From IMG/VR virus record IMGVR_UViG_3300031658_003088, positions 1 to 26,329 of that record: a stretch of DNA of 26,329 nucleotides. One strand, 5' to 3'. Origin of the DNA: a virus. Shown piece after piece: positions 1 to 5,988 of this stretch. Below the pieces are notes generated by a model. The model was not told where the DNA came from, ran no database searches, and saw nothing but the letters and a program-made list of their open reading frames with translations. The translations under genes were made by a program, and so were the position numbers. Within the stretch, counting starts at the first letter, position 1, and the number at the start of each line of letters is the position of its first letter.

Positions 1-180
1 GATAAATCACGATTCCGGAAGCCCGTGATACCAGGAGATCAAATACAATGTGAAGTAACTGTGGACTCTAAACATGGATTAGCTTGGAAATATACAGGCA
101 CAGCGTATGTTGAAGACAAGATAGTCGCTGACGCCCAATGGATGACTGTTGCAGTAAAGGTGTGTAATAATGGCGAATAG
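1..180 (+). CDS. FabZ-like 3-hydroxyacyl-ACP dehydratase, C-terminal part (partial at window start)
   Basis: The reading frame is open from base 1 to a TAG at 178-180, giving the last 59 residues of a protein that starts upstream. The segment RFRKPVIPGDQ, followed by alternating beta-strand sequence and a terminal strand containing ADAQWMTVAV, matches the end of the hotdog fold of FabZ, where R(F)xxPVxPGDQ is a family signature. FabZ dehydrates 3-hydroxyacyl-ACP to trans-2-enoyl-ACP in type II fatty acid synthesis. The catalytic His and Glu lie in the missing N-terminal half and cannot be checked. The next gene starts inside its last codons, so the two are translationally coupled. An ACP and a ketoacyl synthase occur 14 kb downstream. 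A MaoC-type or other hotdog hydratase is the main alternative. Confidence 0.75.
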   Translation, partial: DKSRFRKPVIPGDQIQCEVTVDSKHGLAWKYTGTAYVEDKIVADAQWMTVAVKVCNNGE

Positions 181-370
181 TGATGAAGTATGCCAGAATT
201 GTATTTGGTGGCTTGGAGATAATTCTGGCGATCAAGGCGAATGCCTTAATGATGAAGCCGATGATAGTAGGCTTATTATGGGGCGATTTGAAGACTGTAT
301 TAATATCTTAGTTCGAGAAGTAAATACTGATACAGAACCGCAGGAGTTAGACGCTCTTGACTTTAGTTAA
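170..370 (+). CDS. Small acidic cysteine-rich protein, unknown function
   Basis: This is a 66-residue acidic protein whose ATG lies 11 bases inside the end of the FabZ-like gene. Its N-terminal third has CQNCIWW followed by GDQGEC, so three cysteines are arranged as CxxC then C, which could bind a metal or an Fe-S cluster. There is no signal peptide or membrane segment. Short phage proteins with a CxxCxW start and a later GxC are common, but I cannot assign a function. The overlap with the upstream gene suggests it is translated together with the dehydratase, but this says nothing about a shared role. Confidence 0.6.
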   Translation: MANSDEVCQNCIWWLGDNSGDQGECLNDEADDSRLIMGRFEDCINILVREVNTDTEPQELDALDFS

Positions 371-387
371 TTATACGGAGAATTTAT
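361..387 (+). repeat. Leader direct repeat, copy 1
   Basis: This 27-base segment starts CTTTAGTTAA and ends GGAGAATTTAT. It recurs at 852-878 with three mismatches. Both copies sit just before a start codon and supply the ribosome binding site (GGAG), here for the gene starting at 391. The repeat looks like a duplicated translation-initiation leader. Confidence 0.6.
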
Positions 388-390
388 GAT

Positions 391-846
391 ATGGCTTCCT
401 GGGCAGAGTTAAGAGATATGGTTGCTGCAGCTGGATTAGGCGCTATTAACGGCCCTATTGATGTGGGCTATTATGGCAGTAAAGCTATTAATTACGCTGG
501 TAATAAGCTAGGGGTAATCCCAGATGAATTCAGTCAAAGATGGGGGAGTAATTTAGATAAGCTGAGGGTTAACCCTACAGGTAATCCAGAGATAGATGGA
601 TATCGCAGAGACATGCAAGAAAAGCACCCTAACTTATTCACTGCTGGAGAAATTGCAGGCCCTGGTGGGATAGCAGCTTGGGTTGCTAAAGCGGGTAAAT
701 ACTCCTTAGCTAAAGAAGGAGCAAAACGCTTTATGGATGCAAATAAGAAAAAGATAATAGCAGGAGCAGCTGCTACAACTTTAGCTGCCGGGGGAGAGTC
801 AGTGGCTGAACCACTGCAAGATGCGTTCTACAGGAGCGAAAAGTAA
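391..846 (+). CDS. Possible internal virion or membrane-active protein, unknown
   Basis: The protein has 151 residues and I do not recognise it firmly. Residues 10-35 are glycine- and alanine-rich (GLGAINGPIDVGYYGSKA), the middle is mixed, and near residues 120-137 there is a short hydrophobic stretch IIAGAAATTLAAGG after a lysine run. This amphipathic, glycine-rich character resembles segments of ejected internal virion proteins, but that is only an impression. The ATG at 391 is preceded by CGGAG at 376-380; a nearer ATG at 386 opens only a very short frame, so 391 is taken as the start. It is followed 33 bases later by another small gene with the same leader. Confidence 0.6.
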   Translation: MASWAELRDMVAAAGLGAINGPIDVGYYGSKAINYAGNKLGVIPDEFSQRWGSNLDKLRVNPTGNPEIDGYRRDMQEKHPNLFTAGEIAGPGGIAAWVAKAGKYSLAKEGAKRFMDANKKKIIAGAAATTLAAGGESVAEPLQDAFYRSEK

Positions 847-851
847 TATGG

Positions 852-878
852 CTTTAGTTAAATACATGGAGAATTTAT
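852..878 (+). repeat. Leader direct repeat, copy 2
   Basis: This is the second copy of the 27-base leader seen at 361-387, differing at three central positions. It carries the GGAG ribosome binding site for the gene at 880. The segment also contains a ten-codon open frame (848-880, MALVKYMENL) whose TAA overlaps the ATG at 880. Confidence 0.6.
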
Positions 879-879
879 A

Positions 880-1305
880 ATGGCAGACCTAAGGTGGAAT
901 AAGAATAGCGGGGTGTCCTCAACCGCACATGATTGGCAAAAATTAGGCAAATATTTGACTGTATCAGGCAGCGGCAGCATGACCCCTATGCGGAGTGTAG
1001 GTAATAATGGTATACGTGAAAGCAACTGGAATATTAATGGCAGAGCTGAAGCCAAAATTTATACAGATAGATTTATTTCAGACTCCTTGCTCCGACTTAA
1101 TATAGGGGGGCATGCTTATGGGGGTAAAGTTGAGTTACCTCAAAATATGCAAGAATATGGTGAACCAGCCCATATTAAATATGGCGGGGGAGCCATCAAT
1201 AACATAGGTGTAGGGTACACTCAGGGGGGGTTCTCTGCAGATGCGGGCTATAACCCTAACTCTAAAAAACGCTACTTAAGCGCGAAATATAAAATTAATT
1301 TTTAA
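880..1305 (+). CDS. Glycine-rich beta-structure protein ending in an outer-membrane-like C-terminal strand
   Basis: This 141-residue protein has no signal peptide. It is rich in Gly, Asn, Tyr and Ser and shows alternating polar/hydrophobic strands from about residue 50 on, such as LLRLNIGGHAYGG and NNIGVGYTQGGFSADAGY. It ends in LSAKYKINF, a terminal aromatic strand of the sort bacterial outer-membrane beta-barrels present to the BAM machinery. These features suggest an all-beta or barrel-like fold. Being phage-encoded and without a secretion signal, it could be a virion component or a membrane-inserting ejection protein, but this is inference. A ribosome binding site GGAG lies at 868-871, and TerL starts 16 bases downstream. 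Confidence 0.6.
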   Translation: MADLRWNKNSGVSSTAHDWQKLGKYLTVSGSGSMTPMRSVGNNGIRESNWNINGRAEAKIYTDRFISDSLLRLNIGGHAYGGKVELPQNMQEYGEPAHIKYGGGAINNIGVGYTQGGFSADAGYNPNSKKRYLSAKYKINF

Positions 1306-1321
1306 AGTTGGGTAGGGTCAG

Positions 1322-2920
1322 ATGACTTTAGTTAAGAAAACCGTGGATGAGTGGCTTAATGACATCGATTATTCTGAGGACTATGATTATATCCCCAGCA
1401 AGTTTGCCCTCGAGTTTGTATCCTTTATTAAATTAGTTAATGGTGAAAAAGGCGAGGAAAATAAGACGCCAGTTATTCACCTTAAAATGATGGATAAAAT
1501 ACCAGGTAAAATACAGAACACTGCTAACATGTGTTCTCGTGGCCTGGCTAAGACTACTATATTTGCTGAATATCTGTTCCTGTATATAGCTGTTTACGGC
1601 GGTATACCTGGATTTGGTGATATAGATTACGCGTTATATGTTTCTGACAGCATCGAGAATGGTGTTAAAAAGATGCGCTTACGTATGGAGCGCCGTTGTG
1701 AGAATAGCCCATTCCTTCTTAAATATATCAAAGAGAGTCGGTTCACTGATATCAGGTGGTATTTTAAGAACGCTGAAGGCAAAGAGTTTGTAGTTACAGG
1801 CCACGGCGCCAAGACAGGCGTACGTGGTACAGTGGAGCTCAATACCCGGCCTCAGCTTGCTATATTGGATGATCTACTGGGAGATGAAGATGCTAAATCA
1901 GCCACAATTATCGAAAACGTGGAGAATACCGTGTATTCTGCCATTGATTACGCGCTTCATCCTCAGAAAAGAAAGGTTATCTGGTCAGGCACGCCCTTTA
2001 ATGCCAAGGATCCATTATACAAAGCAATTGAATCTGGAGTGTGGCACGTCAATGTCTATCCGGTCTGCGAGGCCTTTCCTTGTTCGAGAGAAGAATTTAA
2101 AGGTGCCTGGGACGATCGGTTTGATTATGACTATGTAAAGGCCCAGTATGATAAATCTAAAGGCGCTGGTAAGTTAGATTCCTTTAATCAGGAGCTTATG
2201 TTGCGTATTATGTCAGAGGAAGACAGGCTAATTCAAGACTCTGACTTAATTTGGTATAAGCGATCTAATGTACTGCAGCAGAAAGGTGCCTATAACTTCT
2301 ATATAACTACTGATTTTGCCACCAGTGACAAGCAACACGCTGATTACAGCGTGATTAATGTATGGGCTTTTAATAATAATGGTGATTGGATGTGGGTAGA
2401 TGGCTGGTATAAAAAAGCCCTGATGGATGAAGTAATGGATAACCTATTTAGATTAGCTCAGAAGTACCCAATACAAGAAGTAGGTATTGAGACTAACGGG
2501 CAGCAAAAAGGATTTATATCTTGGATCCAAAATGAGATGGGATACCGCAATAATTACTTTACTTTGTCTAGCGGTAAGACCGGCAAAGAACCTGGTATAC
2601 AATCATCTAGAGATAAAATGAGCAGATTCCAGCTTAATGCTGTTCCATTATTTAAGGCGCATAAAATATGGTTGCCTGAGGAATTAAAAGACAGTGAGGA
2701 ACTCGTAGAGTTGCTTTCTGAAATTAAATTAGCTACATTTAAGGGGTTCAAAAGCAAGAATGATGATGAGCTTGATACCGTAGCTCAACTAGCTGAATTG
2801 AATACCTGGCGGCCGAGTGAGTCTTTCGTAGAGGAAGAACAACTACATAAAGAAGATGAATCTGGCATGTGGGCCGAAGAGAATAGTAATAGAAAAGGCG
2901 ATTCCTCCTACTTCGTTTAA
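1322..2920 (+). CDS. terL: Terminase large subunit (packaging ATPase and nuclease)
   Basis: The 532-residue protein has the expected TerL order. The ATPase domain carries a Walker-A-like SRGLAKTT (72-79), a Walker B LAILDD (179-184) and the coupling segment WSGTPFN (221-227). The RNase H-fold nuclease domain shows acidic residues at D331 (ITTDFATSD), E390 (VGIETNG) and D485 (DELDT). TerL docks on the portal, pumps DNA into the prohead and cuts the concatemer. Length and motif spacing fit T7/P22-type short-tailed phage terminases. No small terminase subunit was recognised in the window. GGTAGG at 1310-1315 acts as ribosome binding site. The head-tail adaptor follows after 13 bases. Confidence 0.92.
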   Translation: MTLVKKTVDEWLNDIDYSEDYDYIPSKFALEFVSFIKLVNGEKGEENKTPVIHLKMMDKIPGKIQNTANMCSRGLAKTTIFAEYLFLYIAVYGGIPGFGDIDYALYVSDSIENGVKKMRLRMERRCENSPFLLKYIKESRFTDIRWYFKNAEGKEFVVTGHGAKTGVRGTVELNTRPQLAILDDLLGDEDAKSATIIENVENTVYSAIDYALHPQKRKVIWSGTPFNAKDPLYKAIESGVWHVNVYPVCEAFPCSREEFKGAWDDRFDYDYVKAQYDKSKGAGKLDSFNQELMLRIMSEEDRLIQDSDLIWYKRSNVLQQKGAYNFYITTDFATSDKQHADYSVINVWAFNNNGDWMWVDGWYKKALMDEVMDNLFRLAQKYPIQEVGIETNGQQKGFISWIQNEMGYRNNYFTLSSGKTGKEPGIQSSRDKMSRFQLNAVPLFKAHKIWLPEELKDSEELVELLSEIKLATFKGFKSKNDDELDTVAQLAELNTWRPSESFVEEEQLHKEDESGMWAEENSNRKGDSSYFV

Positions 2921-2933
2921 ATAAGGTGATGAC

Positions 2934-3608
2934 ATGAAAGTTTCTGAATATATTGATTATCTGGTTACTGGTGAGTGCAGCAAATTAGCTATCGCCAGTG
3001 TTGGAGATATGGCACTAAACCCAAGCGTAACCCCGTCTGCAGTACAGGTGGTTAACCAAGGTAAGTTTCTTAATTATGTTAATCTAGCTAATCTAGCTAT
3101 ACATAAGCGATTCAATTTACTTCAGAAAACATTTGAAATGGATCAGCCTATTGACGGCGAGGAGTATGATCTCCCTGATAATTTTCTTGTTCCAATCAGC
3201 GCCCACTATACTGCGGATAATGACGAGGTAACAATTAAAGATAGCTCAGTTAATATGGTGAGTTCGATTGATACTGCGGTCTCTATTTTAATTCCGGAAC
3301 CTTTTAAAGCTGTTATTAAAGGCACTGATTCAGAAGCTCGTGATCAGATCATAATGAATTATACTGCATCCCCAATCACAGCTACCCGGGCTTCGTTAGA
3401 TCTAAAAGTAAGCGAAGTGTATACAGAAGCTATGCTTAACTACGCTGCTTATAAGGCACACAGCTCTATTAGTGGTGATATAAAAGATGAGAATAACACC
3501 TACTACCTTCGTTATGACGCCAGCTGCAAGCAACTTGTTCAATCAGGCATGTGGGGCAATAACGAAATTGAAACTAATAACAAACTCTTAAATAGTGGGT
3601 TCGTCTAA
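2934..3608 (+). CDS. Head-to-tail adaptor (tail tubular/DUF6682-like protein)
   Basis: The protein has 224 residues. The N-terminal half has a helical stretch with LNYVNLANLAIHKRFNLL followed by GEEYDLPDNFLVPISAHY. The C-terminal part has YAAYKAHSSISGD and NTYYLRYDASCKQL. This layout (helix, a 'YxLPxDFL' strand, then 'AYKAH' and 'YY.RYEASCKQ'-like helices) is typical of adaptor proteins that form the ring below the portal in short-tailed phages. The position directly after terL and before the fibre genes agrees. AAGGTGA at 2922-2928 is the ribosome binding site. Assignment rests on motif pattern, not on an alignment. Confidence 0.75.
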   Translation: MKVSEYIDYLVTGECSKLAIASVGDMALNPSVTPSAVQVVNQGKFLNYVNLANLAIHKRFNLLQKTFEMDQPIDGEEYDLPDNFLVPISAHYTADNDEVTIKDSSVNMVSSIDTAVSILIPEPFKAVIKGTDSEARDQIIMNYTASPITATRASLDLKVSEVYTEAMLNYAAYKAHSSISGDIKDENNTYYLRYDASCKQLVQSGMWGNNEIETNNKLLNSGFV

Positions 3609-3612
3609 TTAG

Positions 3613-3640
3613 TTGACTTTTTATGGGAAGGCAGTATTCT
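3613..3640 (+). promoter_or_regulatory. Candidate sigma70-type promoter before the fibre genes
   Basis: TTGACT (3613-3618) and TATTCT (3635-3640) are separated by 16 bases, in an 81-base gap between the adaptor and fibre genes. The match is five and four of six bases to the -35 and -10 consensus. It would drive the tail fibre cluster. Only the sequence match supports it. Confidence 0.4.
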
Positions 3641-3689
3641 GCAACGGCAACTTAGCCATTGCTGAAAATAACCTCCGTAGGAGTTAACC

Positions 3690-4067
3690 ATGGCATATTA
3701 TCCTACCATCGGCCTAGTGGCTGGTGATGATAAGCCCGAGATTAATTTAGTTCTTCGAGACGCTAACACAGCTGTATCCGGCATGGTCCTTGACCCCGAT
3801 GATTCAACAACGTGGGCTCTCATCGATATTAGTGATCCAACAATCTACGTAAAATTCCGTAAATTAGGTGAGACAACTATCCTAGATACGATGACCTGTG
3901 TTAAAGAGGCCCCGTATACTGATGGTGCTTGTTACATGCCCTGGAATCTGACCACCCTGGATGTCGCTGCTGGCACCTATGAAGGTGAGATCGAGCTCGT
4001 ATACTCAGATGGCCGGGTAATGACTATATTTGATAAACTTAAATTTAAAGTAAGGGGTGAGTTTTAG
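3690..4067 (+). CDS. BppU-like N-terminal domain protein (tail fibre/baseplate component)
   Basis: This 125-residue all-beta protein has the pattern of BppU-type N-terminal domains. An opening strand GDDKPEINLVLRDANTA is followed by YVKFRKLGETTILDT, DGACYMPWN and GTYEGEIELVYSDG, and it ends in FKVRGEF. Such domains link receptor-binding appendages to the tail or baseplate. The gene is the first of a run of fibre-type genes. TAGGAG at 3678-3683 precedes the ATG. The TAG stop shares a base with the GTG start of the next gene, so translation is probably coupled. Confidence 0.7.
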   Translation: MAYYPTIGLVAGDDKPEINLVLRDANTAVSGMVLDPDDSTTWALIDISDPTIYVKFRKLGETTILDTMTCVKEAPYTDGACYMPWNLTTLDVAAGTYEGEIELVYSDGRVMTIFDKLKFKVRGEF

Positions 4068-4465
4068 TGGCTACTACTAAAACAACTGTCCGAGTTAATG
4101 GAGTTGGTGTAACAGTTACTTACGTTGATGCTGCTTTGGACATTGTCCTCAGATTTGATAGTAAAAATAAAGTATTAGCTGATGATGTTTCTTTGGCAGA
4201 AGCATTAGCAATAACAGTTACTAAAGCACTGGTTGATAGTGTATCTACTTCTGAAGAAATCCGTGCTGGATTCCAATCAGTAGCTGATGCTTTAACAATT
4301 ACAGATGTAATATCTATAACTGTACTTAAACAGTTGGCTGATACCCAAGGAGTTACTGATATTTATGTAACAAACTTTGGACCACTAAATACTCATACAT
4401 TCAATGGCGTAGTCATGAATGGCGGCACGGATCCGGTATCTAATACAGATATTTCAATATCTTAA
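4067..4465 (+). CDS. Repeat-containing tail appendage protein
   Basis: The protein has 132 residues and uses a GTG start that overlaps the previous stop by one base. The centre has degenerate repeats of the form ADxVSxxEALAITVTKALxDSVSTSEE, then DALTITDVISITVLKQLAD, built from short valine/isoleucine strands with regular Asp-Ser-Val spacing. The C-terminus reads NTHTFNGVVMNGGTDPVSN. This is typical of low-complexity beta-repeat spacers in phage fibres. The neighbours support a tail role; nothing catalytic is visible. Function beyond a structural appendage is unknown. Confidence 0.6.
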   Translation: MATTKTTVRVNGVGVTVTYVDAALDIVLRFDSKNKVLADDVSLAEALAITVTKALVDSVSTSEEIRAGFQSVADALTITDVISITVLKQLADTQGVTDIYVTNFGPLNTHTFNGVVMNGGTDPVSNTDISIS

Positions 4466-4496
4466 TTTAACTAGTTAACCAATGACGGAGTCTATT

Positions 4497-4982
4497 ATGA
4501 TCGATAAAAAAGCACTAACTAACGCCTTAGCTAAAGCTCCAGATAAGGTGAAACTTACTGGTAAATTAAAAATTACCCTTAACGGCAAAGTGGTTCGTGA
4601 AGTGGACAATCTTGTAACTACCGTGGGCAAAGAATTTATTGCCTCACGTATGCAAGGTGTTGTTGACGGCGTAATGACCCATATGGCCATCGGTACCGGT
4701 ACCACTGCAGCAGACGTAGCTGACACTACCTTGGAGACCGAGATTACCCGGCAAACTTTAGCCACATCGGGTGGTACAGTTTCTGGTGCAGTCATTACCT
4801 TTGAGCGTACTTTCGCTGCAGATGACCCGGATATTACTGCTCCGGCCGTATCAGCTGTAACAGAAGCAGGTATATTTAATCATGCCAGTGCTGGCGATAT
4901 GCTAGCTCACACAGTCTTTACTGTTGTCAATAAAGCTGAGACCGACACAATGACAATTAGCTGGGCAATTACAGTTTCTTAA
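4497..4982 (+). CDS. Conserved tail-fibre-associated protein
   Basis: An in-frame ATG also exists at 4482, but GGAG at 4487-4490 sits six bases before the ATG at 4497, which is therefore the better start (161 residues). The sequence has the family-like order VREVDNLVTTVGKEFIASRM, MTHMAIGTGTTAAD, TTLETEITRQTL, then a strand with TFERTF, VTEAGIFNHASAGDMLAHTVF and a final WAITVS. I recognise this arrangement from structural proteins encoded near tail fibres in many phages. It is presumably a beta-rich virion protein. The stop TAA is followed by AGGAGATAG, the ribosome binding site of the next gene. Confidence 0.65.
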   Translation: MIDKKALTNALAKAPDKVKLTGKLKITLNGKVVREVDNLVTTVGKEFIASRMQGVVDGVMTHMAIGTGTTAADVADTTLETEITRQTLATSGGTVSGAVITFERTFAADDPDITAPAVSAVTEAGIFNHASAGDMLAHTVFTVVNKAETDTMTISWAITVS

Positions 4983-4993
4983 GGAGATAGCTC

Positions 4994-5986
4994 GTGGGTG
5001 TTAAATTTAGCAATAATGCTGCTACTACGTTAACAAGTGGTATATCAAATGTAGCCACATCAATGACTGTGGATGATCCAAGTCCTTTTCCAACTATTGG
5101 CGGGGCGGATTACTGCTATCTTACTTTAGTTAGCTCTACTGCTATTGAAATTGTTAAGGCTACTGCCTTATCTGGGTCTGTATTTACCATTGTGCGTGCT
5201 CAGGATGGCACCTCAGGCGTAGCTTTTGATGCTGCAGATGTTGTGGAGCTCCGTGTAACATTACTTGGTCTCGATGAGGCTTACGCCGCTATTGATGTAG
5301 TAACTGGCACAAACACTGGTGATAATGACCCTGCTGATTTAACAACTGCCGGTATTATTGAAGTTGCTACAGTGGCTGAAGGCAACGTAGGAACAGACGC
5401 CACCCGGGCAATGTCTCCTGCAGGCTTAGCTGGCTGGATCGGCCATGCTTTAATTACGGCATTAGGTACTATTGCTACCGGTGTTTGGAATGGTACAGCG
5501 ATTGCTGTTGGTTATGGCGGTACTGGCTCCGGTACTGCAAGCGGTGCTAGGACTAATTTAGGGCTTGGTACAGCTGCTGTAGAGAATGTTGCGGCTATGC
5601 CTGCTCAGACACTAGCTGGCGCTGTTACAGGTGCCGCTCAGTTGGTTTCAAATATTGAATTAAAAGATACTGCTGAAACTGTCGTTGCTAAAGGGGACTT
5701 TGGCGCTACTCCTGCTTGGGATGTATCTGCTGGTAATGTACAGTGGGGAACTCACAGTGAAATTATAACCTCATCTACCATGACTGATTGGCCTGCTGAT
5801 ACTAAGAATGGTAAATTGGAACTTGAGGTTAATGGTGGTGCAGATTACGCCTTCGTTTGGCCTACAAGTGTGCAGTGGCAAGGGGATGTAGTGCCTACTT
5901 TAACTGCTGGTAAAGATGTATTTGTATTTAAATCTCGTGATGCAGGAGTCACTGTCATAGGCTATATAGCCGGATTGGATATGTAA
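4994..5986 (+). CDS. Tail fibre protein
   Basis: The protein has 330 residues and starts at GTG with AGGAG 8 bases upstream. The N-terminal 90 residues carry FSNNAATTLTSGISNVATSM and VFTIVRAQDGTSGVAFDAAD, a common fibre/tail-tip attachment domain. Residues 150-200 have GTIATGVWNGTAIAVGYGGTGSGTASGARTNLGLG, the 'GGTG..T...AR.NLGLG' motif found in side-tail fibre shafts. The C-terminal 110 residues form a beta-rich domain with FVWPTSVQWQGDVVPTL and VFVFKSRDAG, likely a tip or oligomerisation domain. It is directly followed by the larger LamG-type fibre gene. Confidence 0.8.
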   Translation: MGVKFSNNAATTLTSGISNVATSMTVDDPSPFPTIGGADYCYLTLVSSTAIEIVKATALSGSVFTIVRAQDGTSGVAFDAADVVELRVTLLGLDEAYAAIDVVTGTNTGDNDPADLTTAGIIEVATVAEGNVGTDATRAMSPAGLAGWIGHALITALGTIATGVWNGTAIAVGYGGTGSGTASGARTNLGLGTAAVENVAAMPAQTLAGAVTGAAQLVSNIELKDTAETVVAKGDFGATPAWDVSAGNVQWGTHSEIITSSTMTDWPADTKNGKLELEVNGGADYAFVWPTSVQWQGDVVPTLTAGKDVFVFKSRDAGVTVIGYIAGLDM

Positions 5987-5988
5987 TA

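Noticed and set aside
1824-2138. Plus-strand frame of 104 codons inside terL
   Set aside because: Out-of-frame shadow within a gene with complete ATPase and nuclease motifs; no ribosome binding site.
3640-3665. Possible hairpin in the gap before the BppU-like gene
   Set aside because: Only a four- to five-base stem (GCAA/TTGC) without T-run; too weak to call a terminator.
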